Positions 7,701-16,392 of a DNA stretch of 16,392 bases are shown here, in pieces. The stretch is from Spirogloea muscicola (lineage: Eukaryota > Streptophyta > Zygnematophyceae > Spirogloeales > Spirogloeaceae): the NCBI GenBank assembly GCA_009602725.1, contig WELB01000129.1:394112-410503 (forward strand). Direction: 5' to 3'. The notes under the pieces were generated by a model that had not been told where the DNA came from, ran no database searches, and saw only the letters and a list, made by a program, of their open reading frames with translations. Numbering within the stretch: the first letter of the stretch is position 1; every line of letters starts with the position of its first letter. The translations under genes and the position numbers were made by a program.

Positions 7701-9485
7701 GTCACGTGAATAATTGGATGCTCCCTCAGTGTCTGTACACAGGACTGAAGAAGGGCTCAAAGTAAGGTTTCACAGCATCAGGCAGCCTGACAATAAGACG
7801 CTCTTTCGTTCATGCAACAGGATTCGAGGCAGCAGAGTATGCAGCAGCAGGCATTCCCTCTCGGCTCCTTCAGAATCTGGCAATCTTGAGGTAAAGTTCC
7901 ATTCCTGACAGGATGATCCTTTGAATGGACCCCTTCTTGACCTATGTCATTAGTGGTGCTTAGACTCTCTGCTGTCAGCTTCTGCTGCATCTGATGTGCA
8001 GAGTTGTCTGCATGCAGCATACCCTTGCTCTGCCCTTCTGCCTCCTGGAATCGGGTGCATTGCAGATATTAACCCTCCCATGTTGCAGATTGTATAGCGC
8101 AGCTTGACCAAAAAGTGTGTGCTATTGGCAGCCCCCAGGAAGCTCTTCGTGCAACTTTCATGGAGACTGATTCCGCGCTCCAAGCAGAGATGGTTGAGCA
8201 ACGCAAGTTCATGAAAGGTGGGGGCGTTACATGGCATCCTGGATGTACAGCAGCCACTGCTCTCATTCTTCAGGACCGCATTTTTGTCGCCAATGCGGGC
8301 GACTGCAGGACAATCCTTTGCCGGGACGGAAAAGCGGTTGCCCTTAGCCGGGTAAGAGCATGGCCACAAGCACTCGGCTCATAAATCACTTCACTTTTGG
8401 CACTTATACGGCTCTACAAGCCCAAACACAACACGTCTCAAGGGTTTTTGCTGAAACTGGCAATTCACCTTTCATCTTTCTGATAGTGGTCTCAAGCAAC
8501 AGAAGCACTGTGCACGTTAGCTTCCACATATAGCCTTCAGAGTTGTATTTGGATAATCTGGAAGCTCACTGATAGGGGCTTGTTTGACTTTTGCAATGTG
8601 CTGACAGGATCATACAGCCAGTGACCCTAAGGAGAGGGCTCGTATAGAGAGGGCTGGTGGCCGAGTGACTTGGCGAGTCAATACGTGGCGTGTTGGTGAT
8701 GCTGCCATAGAGGTTGGAACTTAAATATGCTCACTCCACGGCTGTGAAGTGCATGGCATTGTGCAGTATATCAGCAATTTGTGCAAGAACTGTCCTCAAC
8801 GAGGGAATTAACGGATGTCATGTGTCTTCATTTCTGTTGGATGTTGATATCTGAAGCCTGTCTGATGGATGCTTGCTCCTTCATGATTCGTGCTCTCTCA
8901 ATTTTACAATCCCAGCTCTGCTTGCTCTTTCAGCATTTATTGCCTTGATGCAAGAAAGATGTGTTCCTGAGTGCTGGCAATGGAGATTTTGATTCATACG
9001 CCTAAACTTAGTGGATGTTTTTGAGCTCATGTGTCAGGTTGCACGTTCGATTGGAGACGACGACTTGAAACCAGCCGTCACGGCAGTGCCAGAAGTGATG
9101 GAGCACTTGCTCACCTCCGCTGACGAGTTCATGGTAAGCCTGATATGCTAGCTAATATAATCATCACCAGTGGCTTGCAGAGACCCTTTGGTCATCCTTG
9201 ACAACATTGACTGCACCTTACAGCTTTTGATGTTACAGTGAATCCTTCTTAGCAAATTAACCAAAAGCCCTTCTGATGCTTACATTGCAGGTGATGGCAA
9301 GTGATGGTCTGTGGGAGACGCTCTCTAATGAGGAGGTCGTCAACTTTGTGTACGACACTGTCAAGGAGCCAGCCATGTGTGGCAAGCGCTTGGCCACAGA
9401 GGCTGTCAACCGGGGAAGCAAAGACAACATCACAGTGATTGTGGTCTACCTCAGGCCCGTCACCACATTTGAGCGGGTCTACTGA
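4764..9485 (+). CDS. Protein kinase-PP2C phosphatase fusion protein (PP2C31-type), multi-exon
   Basis: Exons: 4764-4962 (5' end uncertain), 5272-5389, 5640-5806, 6091-6158, 6403-6626, 6856-6907, 7041-7602, 7821-7890, about 8089-8351, 8608-8712, 9038-9133, 9291-9485 (TGA). The product is about 700 residues. Kinase domain, about residues 60-320: GKGAESVVYQG loop, VAIK lysine, HKEL glutamate, HRDIKTAN catalytic loop, DFG, GFHKKNMVGTLIYM activation segment, CW..DP.KRP. PP2C domain, about 415-701: MED, FDGHRG, HPGCTA, ANAGDCRTILC, ARSIGDDDLKP, MASDGLW, DNITVIVV; all metal-binding Asp positions are present. Domain order and many motifs match plant PP2C31 (At2g40860 type), so an intracellular Ser/Thr kinase plus phosphatase is expected. 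Oddities: no in-frame ATG (TAG at 4761-4763 just upstream), an ambiguous base at 4832 in a (GCG)n run, PTE in place of APE, and a one-base frame mismatch at 7890/8089. Confidence 0.9.
4808..4832. repeat. (GCG)n microsatellite with ambiguous base
   Basis: Seven or so GCG units sit in exon 1 of the kinase-phosphatase gene, followed directly by an undetermined base at 4832. In the coding frame they give an alanine run ahead of the conserved C-V-R-G-C-C motif. The ambiguous base shows the assembly was uncertain here, so unit number and local frame may not be exact. Confidence 0.7.
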
Positions 9486-9523
9486 TGTGGTAAAGGTGCA
9501 CAATTACTATGACTCGAATTTGT

Positions 9524-9688
9524 CATAGTCAAGGCCAGCCGGCGTTTAGTGTTTGTGACTTTGAGGAGCGTTTCCTGGGTGGTGTGTGTTAGCCCCGTAT
9601 GATTTATCTTGTGCATAGTCAAGGCCAACCGACATTCAGTGTGTGTGAGTTGGAGGAGCTTTTCCTGGGTGTTGTGTGTGTTTGCCCC
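9524..9688 (+). repeat. Tandem duplication, period 90 bp, in 3'UTR
   Basis: Two diverged units, about 9524-9597 and 9614-9688, both begin CATAGTCAAGGCC. They share a middle of the form GTG.GACTTTGAGGAG.. / GTGAGTTGGAGGAG.. and a TTTCCTGGGTG tail ending in GCCCC. They lie just after the stop codon of the kinase-phosphatase gene, inside its presumed 3'UTR. The rest of 9689-10312 shows no gene and no further structure that I can support. Confidence 0.65.
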
Positions 9689-10312
9689 ATTGGCTGACTT
9701 TGATCTTAAGTAGCAATTATGATTGTAGGAAGAGGCAATAGCTGCTTAGCAACTCCTCATTCCATCATGTTATGTGATGGAGGCATGTGTGCATAGTCCT
9801 CGCATTCGGGGGCTATATTATTCGACTAGCAACCCACAGGACTCTGGGACTTCATGCGCAAGCCGCATGCATGCTAGACCACAGCTCCGTGTGCAGAGTC
9901 AGCTATACGAATTTGTGATAAATATTGACGCACCGTGGAGCATCTCGAGTACTCACTGGCACTCTGTCTGTCAGCTTCGTGTCATCGAGTGCTGAGTTGT
10001 CTCCTCATCACCTTCTCCCTCTGGCGCCCTGCTCCTTGGGCGCTTCATCTTTGAGATAGCTCAGTTGACACCACTTAGTAATAAGCAAGACTGGCCCAAG
10101 GCACATTGTGCTGCTCGGAGATCTTCCAGGCCACAATGCAGACACCACCTACAAGTATCAAATATATAAGAAGGTGCAGAGGAGGAGGGCAGATGAGGCT
10201 CTACTTGGGTAGTCTTGAGGTGATGCAGGTGTGTATCGACTTTTGTCGAGGTCTACAGAGAGGGCAGCTGGACCCAGCCCGTGCCACTTGCAGCGGTGTG
10301 CCGTACAGAATT

Positions 10313-10317
10313 TGTAA
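10313..10317 (+). terminator. Candidate TGTAA polyadenylation signal for the kinase-phosphatase gene
   Basis: TGTAA is the usual polyadenylation signal of chlorophyte green algae. This is the first one on the plus strand after the stop at 9485, implying a long 3'UTR of about 830 nt. No AATAAA-like alternative with better placement was noticed. Assignment is by motif and position only. Confidence 0.4.
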
Positions 10318-10340
10318 CGCATATACGCATGTATAATATC

Positions 10341-10345
10341 TTACA
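10341..10345 (-). terminator. Candidate TGTAA polyadenylation signal for the K+ channel gene
   Basis: TTACA on the plus strand reads TGTAA on the minus strand. It lies 332-336 nt downstream of the channel stop codon, a reasonable 3'UTR length for a green alga. It faces the plus-strand signal at 10313-10317, so cleavage sites of the two convergent transcripts would fall nearly on top of each other. Confidence 0.45.
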
Positions 10346-10676
10346 TGACCTGTCCTCTGACAAGAGGCAAAGGCTAACTCCTGCACAGCAACCCTGTGGA
10401 GTCAACTGAACTCGAGCTGTACAATCCTGCTGCCTAAGCCAGCATAACAATCTTTCACTCCAAGGGAGCCAGATTGCTGTGGCTTTGGTGGGGGGGTCAA
10501 AGTTGGAGACGTGAAAGCTACCGCTACTTGATTAAATAGCAGCTGGTGTTTTAACAAAGATAAGTAATGGCAAGTGCATGTGCTAGTCACATATCAATTG
10601 CTGCGCTTGGGGTCACCAGGAAGGGACCCTCTAAGGTGCAGGAAGACAGTAAAGGGGGCTCGTTCCCCCTGTTAGA

Positions 10677-13600
10677 TCACCCTGTAGCAGCTTGGGGAGC
10701 CAGTGGATCTATGCTGCCGCAAGTGTAGAGGCGGTCCCCATCAAAGATGAGGTCAATCGTGTCAATCTCGCCATTATCGCTGTTGAGGACTCTCGTGCGC
10801 TCGCCCCCAAAGTGCTGCGCAGCCAGCTGCAGCAGCTCTTGTATGCTCCCAGGCAGAAACACCAGCCTGCACACATTAAGCACGTTATCAAAGTATTTGA
10901 GAGCAATTACACAAATCAGTGTCATATGTAACAAGCAGGGATTCTTGAGCGGTTAACAGAAGACTGAAAGTTGAGGTGTTCATTCTGCATATCAAAGAGT
11001 AGGTGATAGCTTCGATGTTCATGAACATACGAGCTGGGTGCTAGTCAGTCGGCCTCGGCAAGACGTTCCAGCTACAGTAAGATATGAAAGCTATTGTATG
11101 GGTGCAAAACGAGACCCTCGCAGATATCGCCAGTAATTCAGTCCCAATGACAGTATATTGATGTGGCCATGCTAAGCTGCACAAACATGGAAAATGTTCT
11201 TCCACTTACAAGGCGGGCTCACTAAGCTGCAACTGCTGTAGAGTCAGGGCCAAGTCAGTCAGTCGCCACGCACCTGCCAGCCTTCTTCTCGGAGGACACT
11301 GGGTGGTAGGGGTAGATTGTTATGCGCTTCCTGGTGGACTCGCCGCTGAGGCGGTTGCTGCCGCGTAGGCCTCCCCGCACGCCGCGTGGTGAGCCAGGCA
11401 CACTAGGGGGCCTGGACGAGGTCCTCGTGGGCCCTGCTTCTGGTGTTGCTGTCGTCCTGACCAGTGGGAGCGTCGGGGCTGTCTCTGGACAAGTGAGAGG
11501 GCAGGAAGGGCAATACGTCAGTGGCACAGTCCTTGAATCTTAGTTATGTTGGTCAGCTGACATAACAACCTGTTTAACCCGTTCATAGCAATCGTCTTCT
11601 ATTGCTGAACATGGAGGCTGCAGGACTGGCCATATGTCACAGCTCTCAGGCGCTATGAATGTGACAGGAATGAATGAGGGGCTATGAATGCACAGCTCAC
11701 AAGTTTTACTCCAGCAAGAAGAATGTCAACACCTAGTGAGAGCAATTGAATGTCAGCTCTACCTGATAGAGCGGTCAGCTTGTCTTGTAGCTCGCTCACT
11801 TCGCTTGCATTACCCTTGGAGACAGCGGGTGCAACGTCTGGCTGCTCCACCAAAGAGAAGTCAATTTTGTCACGAAGAGAAAACATAGGTCATGGCAAGA
11901 GATGCTCCAAGCTTCTGATGGCCAGGCCGCGAGTCTGCGTGGTTACCTGCTTGTCGAGGCCCTCAATCTCCTGCTCAGTAGCCCCCCGATTACGAAGCAC
12001 GTTCTCAAGCATTTGCACGATGGGCTGGCTGCCGCAGGTCCTGGCCTCATCCAGCGGTGTGTGCCCCCACCTGAAAGCGTGAATTGACAACAACCTCAAC
12101 GATGGTGAATCTAATGCGTACAAGAGCAACAACCGACACGCAAAGAAGTTGGTGCAAATCATGGGCTGACTTTCAGACAAACCTGTCGCGAGAAGTCACA
12201 TCAGCGCCGGAGTTGACTAAGAGCCGCACCACCAGGAAGAAGCCCTCAGCGGCGGCAATGTGAAGCGGCGTCCGCATGTCATAGTCGGCTGAGTTGGGAT
12301 CAACGCCGTTGTCCAGCAGCCGCTGCAGGTACCCAATGTTGCCGTTGATGACTGCGTTGCACAGGTCAGAGCCGGCCTCCTGCACCAGCATGGTGGCTGA
12401 GGTTCAGGTGCCATATATCATAGTTCCAAGGAGCTCGTCCATTCCTGTTGTGCACTTCACCATCTAACATGTCTGACATACCATCTAACATGTCTTAACT
12501 CCTGACCGTGAGAGACACAGTGGCGCCCTTCTCCACAAGCAGGCGGGCGGTCTCGTCGTGGTTGTTGCGCAGAGCCTCGAGTAGCGGCGTTGTGCCAAAG
12601 TTGTCCTTGGCGTTGATGTCCACGCCCTCCAGGAGCAGGAATGCAACCATGTCTTTGAAGCCCTTGGACGCGGCCAGGTGCTGCAACATGGCACCACAGC
12701 CCAAAATGAGACTGATCCACTCCATTTGGAAGGATTAATAAGTGTAGGGCAGTCATCATGGCTTTTGCCTGCATGTCAGGCACGTCGCCAGGGTTTGGCG
12801 GCAGGCAGCCTCACCAGAGAAGTCCTGCCGTCATAGTCCTGCTTGGACGGGTCCGCGCCGGCCTTGATGAGCTGCCGCAGCTGCTCAGTGTCGCCTCGCG
12901 ACGCACAATTGATCGTCGTCATGACCAGCTCTGCCTCTTGCTGCGCCATGGCGATCTGGATGTCGGACGCCAACGTGGAGAGCTTGGTGGCGTCCCCCTT
13001 GACTTTCTGCCAGGTGCAGGAATGGCAGCAGTCAGAGCAACCCATGACAAAGGGCCTGGGCGCACTGGCCGGACTTTGGCAGTCGTGTAGCCATACGGCC
13101 GCCAGAGGAGCGGCGCAGCCTGGGAGGGAGCATACGTTGAGGAGGTTCTCGACGAGCTGCCGGCCGTCAAGGAAGTACGTGCTGACGACGTTTGTGAGCG
13201 ACTGCTTGCTCACACGCAGCACCTGGCACAGCTCCTTGACACGAACAGAGAACGGCTGCGCAACGCCGGCAACGAAGTTGTCAATCTCAGCAGTGGGGCA
13301 CCATCCTGCAGGGACAAGTGCGCCTGTGAGGCTGCTCGGCCTGTCAGACCTGCGGCAACTGACAGAGGACGGCGATCTCGCCAACGGTCTGTCCAGCAAA
13401 CAAGTCAGTCACGATCTCCTCTGCGCCGTCGCGGGCCGACACCACCTCCAGCACGCCATAGCAGATGATGAAAAGCGAGTGCGGTGCATCACGCTGCTGC
13501 ACCACCAGCTCCCCTGGCATGTAATACTCAGCTTCCACGCGCGACACCTGTGAGTCAGAGCAATTGCAGCCCAACCCACATTGAGACAGCCATGCATGCA

Positions 13601-16100
13601 CGTCCAGTCAGGCTGAAGCTGAAGAGCATGACACTAGATGTTGCTTGAGTCCAGCATGCTTGCATCAGACTTGAAGCTGAACAAACAAAAGACTGTATAG
13701 ATGAAGGAAACCTGGTGAGGAGAAGGTGGCTTGATCAGGACATATAGAGTGCACTCACGATCTGGTCAATGAATTCAAAGGAGCAGTTCTGGAAGAGCTG
13801 GCACTCGTGGACTACGTTCTGGAAGCGCGCATGCGCTATGCGGTGCCGGATGCCTATGGGAAAGTCTTCCACAATGTCGTCGGCCACCTGCATGCACTCA
13901 GCGGTGCTTGCAAACAATCATGACATGACTGTGGCCACTGGAGGATCTTGAAGCGACCATGAGAGGGGATATGTAGCGGTGAGGCGAACAGCCTCACCTG
14001 GTTTGTTTCAAACTGCAGGCGGATATGGCGGCGCATCTGGTGGCGCAGGCCGCGTGGGATGTGGTACCGGTTCATGTACTTGATCAGCGCGCTCATCTTA
14101 GTGCGGTAACGCTCCGTGTTGGACCCCTTGACAACAAGCGCCGTGATATTGCCGAGCAGGTACGCACCCAGCACCATGTCGCAGCTGATGAATATACAGG
14201 CAAAAATCATCTCACGCGGGTTCACCGGGTGGATGTCGCCGTAACCTGCAATCTCCAGCAGTGCACATCACCGAGTCAACCAAAAAGGACAGGTCTAGAG
14301 GGACAAGGGAGAGGCGTGAGGGCGGATAAGGGAGGACATTGGAGTTAGGAGGAAAGGAGGGTGGCCAGAGAGCAGACAGACTACGGAAGGGAGAACATGA
14401 AGATGGGGATGGAGAAGGGATGGATTCATCGCACCGAGGGTTGCCATGGTGACAATCGCCCAGTAGAGCGACGTAATGTAACGCTTCCACAGATTGATTT
14501 CGCGGAAGCCCGCATAGGAGTTGCCTCCAAGTGTCAGGCTGCCAATCCATGTGTCGGTCTCGCTGCGTGATGGTATCGTGGTCGCAAGATAATAGAAGAA
14601 GCAGCCCGCGACGTGTGTCGCAAACAGCTCCACTATCAGCAGCTTGACAATGCGCACGACGAAGTAGTTGAAGCGGATGTCCTTCTCAAGCCTGCAATGC
14701 AGGCTCTGGGTGGCGTCAGTGCCAGGAGCTTGCAATGGAGGTCAGAAGTGGTAGCTGGCCAGCAGGGATCGATGCCACCAACAGACGGGATGCTAACCCG
14801 AGGAAGAAGACCTCCACCCAGCGCAGACGGCAGAGGCGCAGCCAGATCATCCAGCGCAGGATCTCACCGGCGCCGCCATCTGTCGCCTGCAGGGGCACAC
14901 CTCGTTGAAGATAGCCCAGACAAATCACATGATGTCAGTCTTGCAGAGCAAGGGACGCAGTTAGAACTGCAGTCTGCCATTGGAGCAGGCACCCCTACTT
15001 TGGCTCACCTTGTACATGTTGTCCCATGGCAGCAGCGCCAGCAGGTCGATGCAGAAGCTCGTGCGCAGGTATCTGCGAGCCGCCTCTGTGATGTCAGCAA
15101 GCAAATAACCTTTCCAGTGCTCTCGAGTATCTTACTTGGGTAGCAACCTGTCTGAATCTGACTATTGCAGAAACTCGAGCACGGCCACCCTCACACGTGC
15201 ACAAGCTAGTTCACAGATTAGACTATGTATGGACAAGACTCTAAAGCTATCTATGTTTGCAATCCTTCTGTTACTGTTACAACCTCTTCTCCCACTCACT
15301 CAAGTATTGCTCTTTGTCCTGGTTGAAAGGTTGACAAGTTTCTCCTATCTTGTCTGCTATGTTCTGTGTGTCCTACATCTACATGTACAAGCTGTGGCTG
15401 TACAGCAGAGGGGCCTAATTGTTGAGGAAGGAGCTGGCCCAGACCTGAGCGCTATCTTCGTGCGGTCATCAACCAGCACATACGTACGGCGGTCCTTGTA
15501 CGCGACGAAGAAGTGCAGTACGAGATCGGTGAGGAAGAAAAAGTTGATGCCAATGTCGATCCAGGACAGCGCGGTGGGAAGACGCCGCCAGAATGCGAAC
15601 TCGAAGGGCGTGGCGAGTGATGAGTAGAGGGAGAGCAGCAGGATGAGCTGCCGCCAGTAGCCCCAGTACCTACAGCAGACGTTGATGAAAGCGTCATATG
15701 GACTGCGAGGCCTCAGACAAGCAGCGCAACCTCTCGCATTGAAGAATCATACATAAACCTGCTGACCGAGGATATTATGGCCGCTCACAGGTCAGTTGGA
15801 GCAATGATCCGCGGCCGCAAGCGCACATGGAGCCGGCCGTGGCCGAAGCCGCCGCGGACGCTGTCGTCGTTGGACGCCACGGACGTGATCGAGTTGCTGC
15901 ATGGTGGGAGCCAGCGGCCATCGTCAGAGGATTGGTGGCGGCGGCGGTGCGCAGCAGCGAGCCACAGGGCGCACCACAGCGCCGGCTCTCACCTCCGCTG
16001 GAGGACCTTGAGAGAAGGGCGGCCGCCTCCTGCCGACGTCGTCGGCGTGCTCAGGCCATTGAAGGTGCTACTGTTGCCGTAGCTGGAGCCATCCAGCGAG
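10677..16100 (-). CDS. Shaker-type K+ channel, SKOR/GORK-like, with cNBD, ankyrin repeats and KHA domain (5' partial)
   Basis: Minus-strand exons in transcript order: about 16100-15993 (5' end unresolved), 15896-15789, 15669-15445 (S1-S2, then FFVAYKDRRTY), 15072-15009 (S3, DLLALLPWD), 14886-14798 (S4, R..WLRLCRLR), 14691-14435 (S5 and pore helix), 14245-13998 (filter, S6, C-linker), 13887-13759, 13547-13350 and 13255-13136 (cyclic-nucleotide-binding fold, MPGELVVQQ ... GEIAVLC), 13006-12815, 12680-12507, 12379-12183, 12070-11947 (about five to six ankyrin repeats: DYDGRTSLHLAASKG, DYDMRTPLHIAAAEG, RWGHTPLDEA), 11841-11763, 11484-11274, 10866-10677 (KHA domain, stop TGA). All phases agree from 15896 onward, giving about 868 residues plus an N-terminal part. 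Motifs follow plant outward rectifiers SKOR/GORK more than AKT1. Role expected: voltage-gated K+ efflux at a membrane. The start codon was not found and probably lies beyond the window. Confidence 0.9.
13136..13547 (-). other. Cyclic-nucleotide-binding fold of the K+ channel
   Basis: Two exons (13547-13350, 13255-13136) with one intron encode YYMPGELVVQQ, FIICYGVLEVV, FAGQTVGEIAVLCQLPQ and PFSVRVKELCQVLR. The phosphate-binding cassette keeps G-E but has P-F-S-V-R in place of an R-T/A-A core, as in plant Shaker channels. Those generally do not bind cyclic nucleotides as tightly as animal CNG/HCN channels; that point is family knowledge, not visible here. Confidence 0.8.
14212..14460 (-). other. 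K+ selectivity filter, split by an intron
   Basis: The filter reads T-M-A-T-L-G-Y-G-D. The exon ending at 14435 supplies T-M-A-T-L and the first base of the Gly codon. The next exon, starting at 14245, completes Gly and continues Y-G-D-I-H-P-V-N. The intron 14436-14244 therefore interrupts the GYGD codons in phase 1. Leu takes the place of the usual Val in TVGYGD. The GYGD core marks the channel as K+-selective. Correct splicing is needed for any function. Confidence 0.85.
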
Positions 16101-16392
16101 TGCCGCGAGCCATCACCGCCGCGCGGCTGGAGGAGGATGCTGAGCACGCGCTTGAGCTGCGTCACAGCGGCAGGCCGGCGGACGGCGCTTGTCAGCTGGC
16201 CGTGTGCTGCGCCACAAAGGCCGGCCGCTGCGCCAGGGCCATCTCAGCGGCTAGCAGCGCCGACGCAACGCCAAGAGTCAAGCCGGCCGCAGCGGTAACT
16301 CGGCCAGAGCCGCTCGTACGCGCGCGGCTCTCGCCGCCTGCTCTGGTCGGGCCGCCCGCGGGGGCCGCTCTCGCAGCGGCGGCGGCGGCGAC
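16101..16392 (-). other. GC-rich upstream sequence, probable 5' part of the channel gene
   Basis: The channel reading frame stays open on the minus strand from 15993 up to an in-frame TGA in the GC-rich region near 16250, with no in-frame ATG. A possible splice acceptor (GACGCAG) lies just before L-K-R-V-L-S-I-L-L, around 16165-16175, so an upstream exon beyond the window is likely. Another ATG in a different frame opens only a short peptide. The far end (16375-16392) is a GGC-type trinucleotide run. No promoter motif was identified. Confidence 0.35.

Noticed and set aside
7714-8020. Small genes inside the kinase-phosphatase locus
   Set aside because: These short frames lie in introns or antisense to exons and have no motifs or splice support.
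10677-10934. Separate 85-codon gene on the minus strand
   Set aside because: Only the part from 10866 is conserved (KHA domain). It joins in phase to the exon ending at 11274, and the apparent N-terminus is intron.
14361-15143. Plus-strand open frames opposite the channel exons
   Set aside because: They are antisense shadows of conserved S3-S5 coding exons whose minus-strand motifs and splice phases are clear.
1-16392. tRNA genes, rRNA, CRISPR arrays, telomeric repeats, bacterial operons
   Set aside because: I looked for tRNA T-arm consensus, regularly spaced repeats and telomere-like runs on both strands and saw none. The gene structure is eukaryotic.

Overview
The window looks like nuclear DNA of a green alga, most likely a chlorophyte (trebouxiophyte-like). 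Two long genes are broken by many short GT-AG introns, many ending in a TTGCAG-like acceptor. Their exon-encoded proteins match land-plant families, and the only polyadenylation-like signals found are TGTAA, the chlorophyte type. There is no bacterial or organellar gene organisation. All assignments come from reading the sequence; no database search was run.

Layout. (1) Positions 1 to about 4740 are a repeat-rich, degenerate block. It holds at least three fragments of non-LTR retrotransposons whose C-terminal part looks like a restriction-like endonuclease (RLE): an inverted C-terminal end (1421-1545, minus), a post-reverse-transcriptase segment (about 1575-2265, plus) and an RLE/C-terminal segment with its 3'UTR (about 3808-4737, plus). 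The two 3'UTRs share a GGGCTG/CAGCCC hairpin. A 70-80 bp inverted repeat (139-213 versus 4662-4737) brackets the block. The spaces between fragments are GC-rich open frames or hairpin-rich non-coding DNA that I cannot assign.

(2) Positions about 4764-9485 (plus) encode a fused protein kinase-PP2C phosphatase in at least 12 exons, orthologous in domain order and motifs to plant 'protein kinase and PP2C-like domain-containing' proteins (Arabidopsis PP2C31, At2g40860 type). Its start codon was not found, and one exon junction (7890/8089) does not keep the frame.

(3) Positions 9486-10676 are a shared 3' intergenic space with a tandem 90-bp duplication and facing TGTAA signals at 10313-10317 (plus) and 10341-10345 (minus).

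(4) Positions 10677 to about 16100 (minus, probably continuing past the right edge) encode a SKOR/GORK-type Shaker K+ channel in at least 17 exons: S1-S6 with a T-L-G-Y-G-D filter, C-linker, cyclic-nucleotide-binding fold, ankyrin repeats and C-terminal KHA domain. All splice phases from 15896 to the stop are mutually consistent.

The two genes are convergent, not an operon. A functional link (phosphorylation control of a K+ channel) is possible but is speculation from adjacency.
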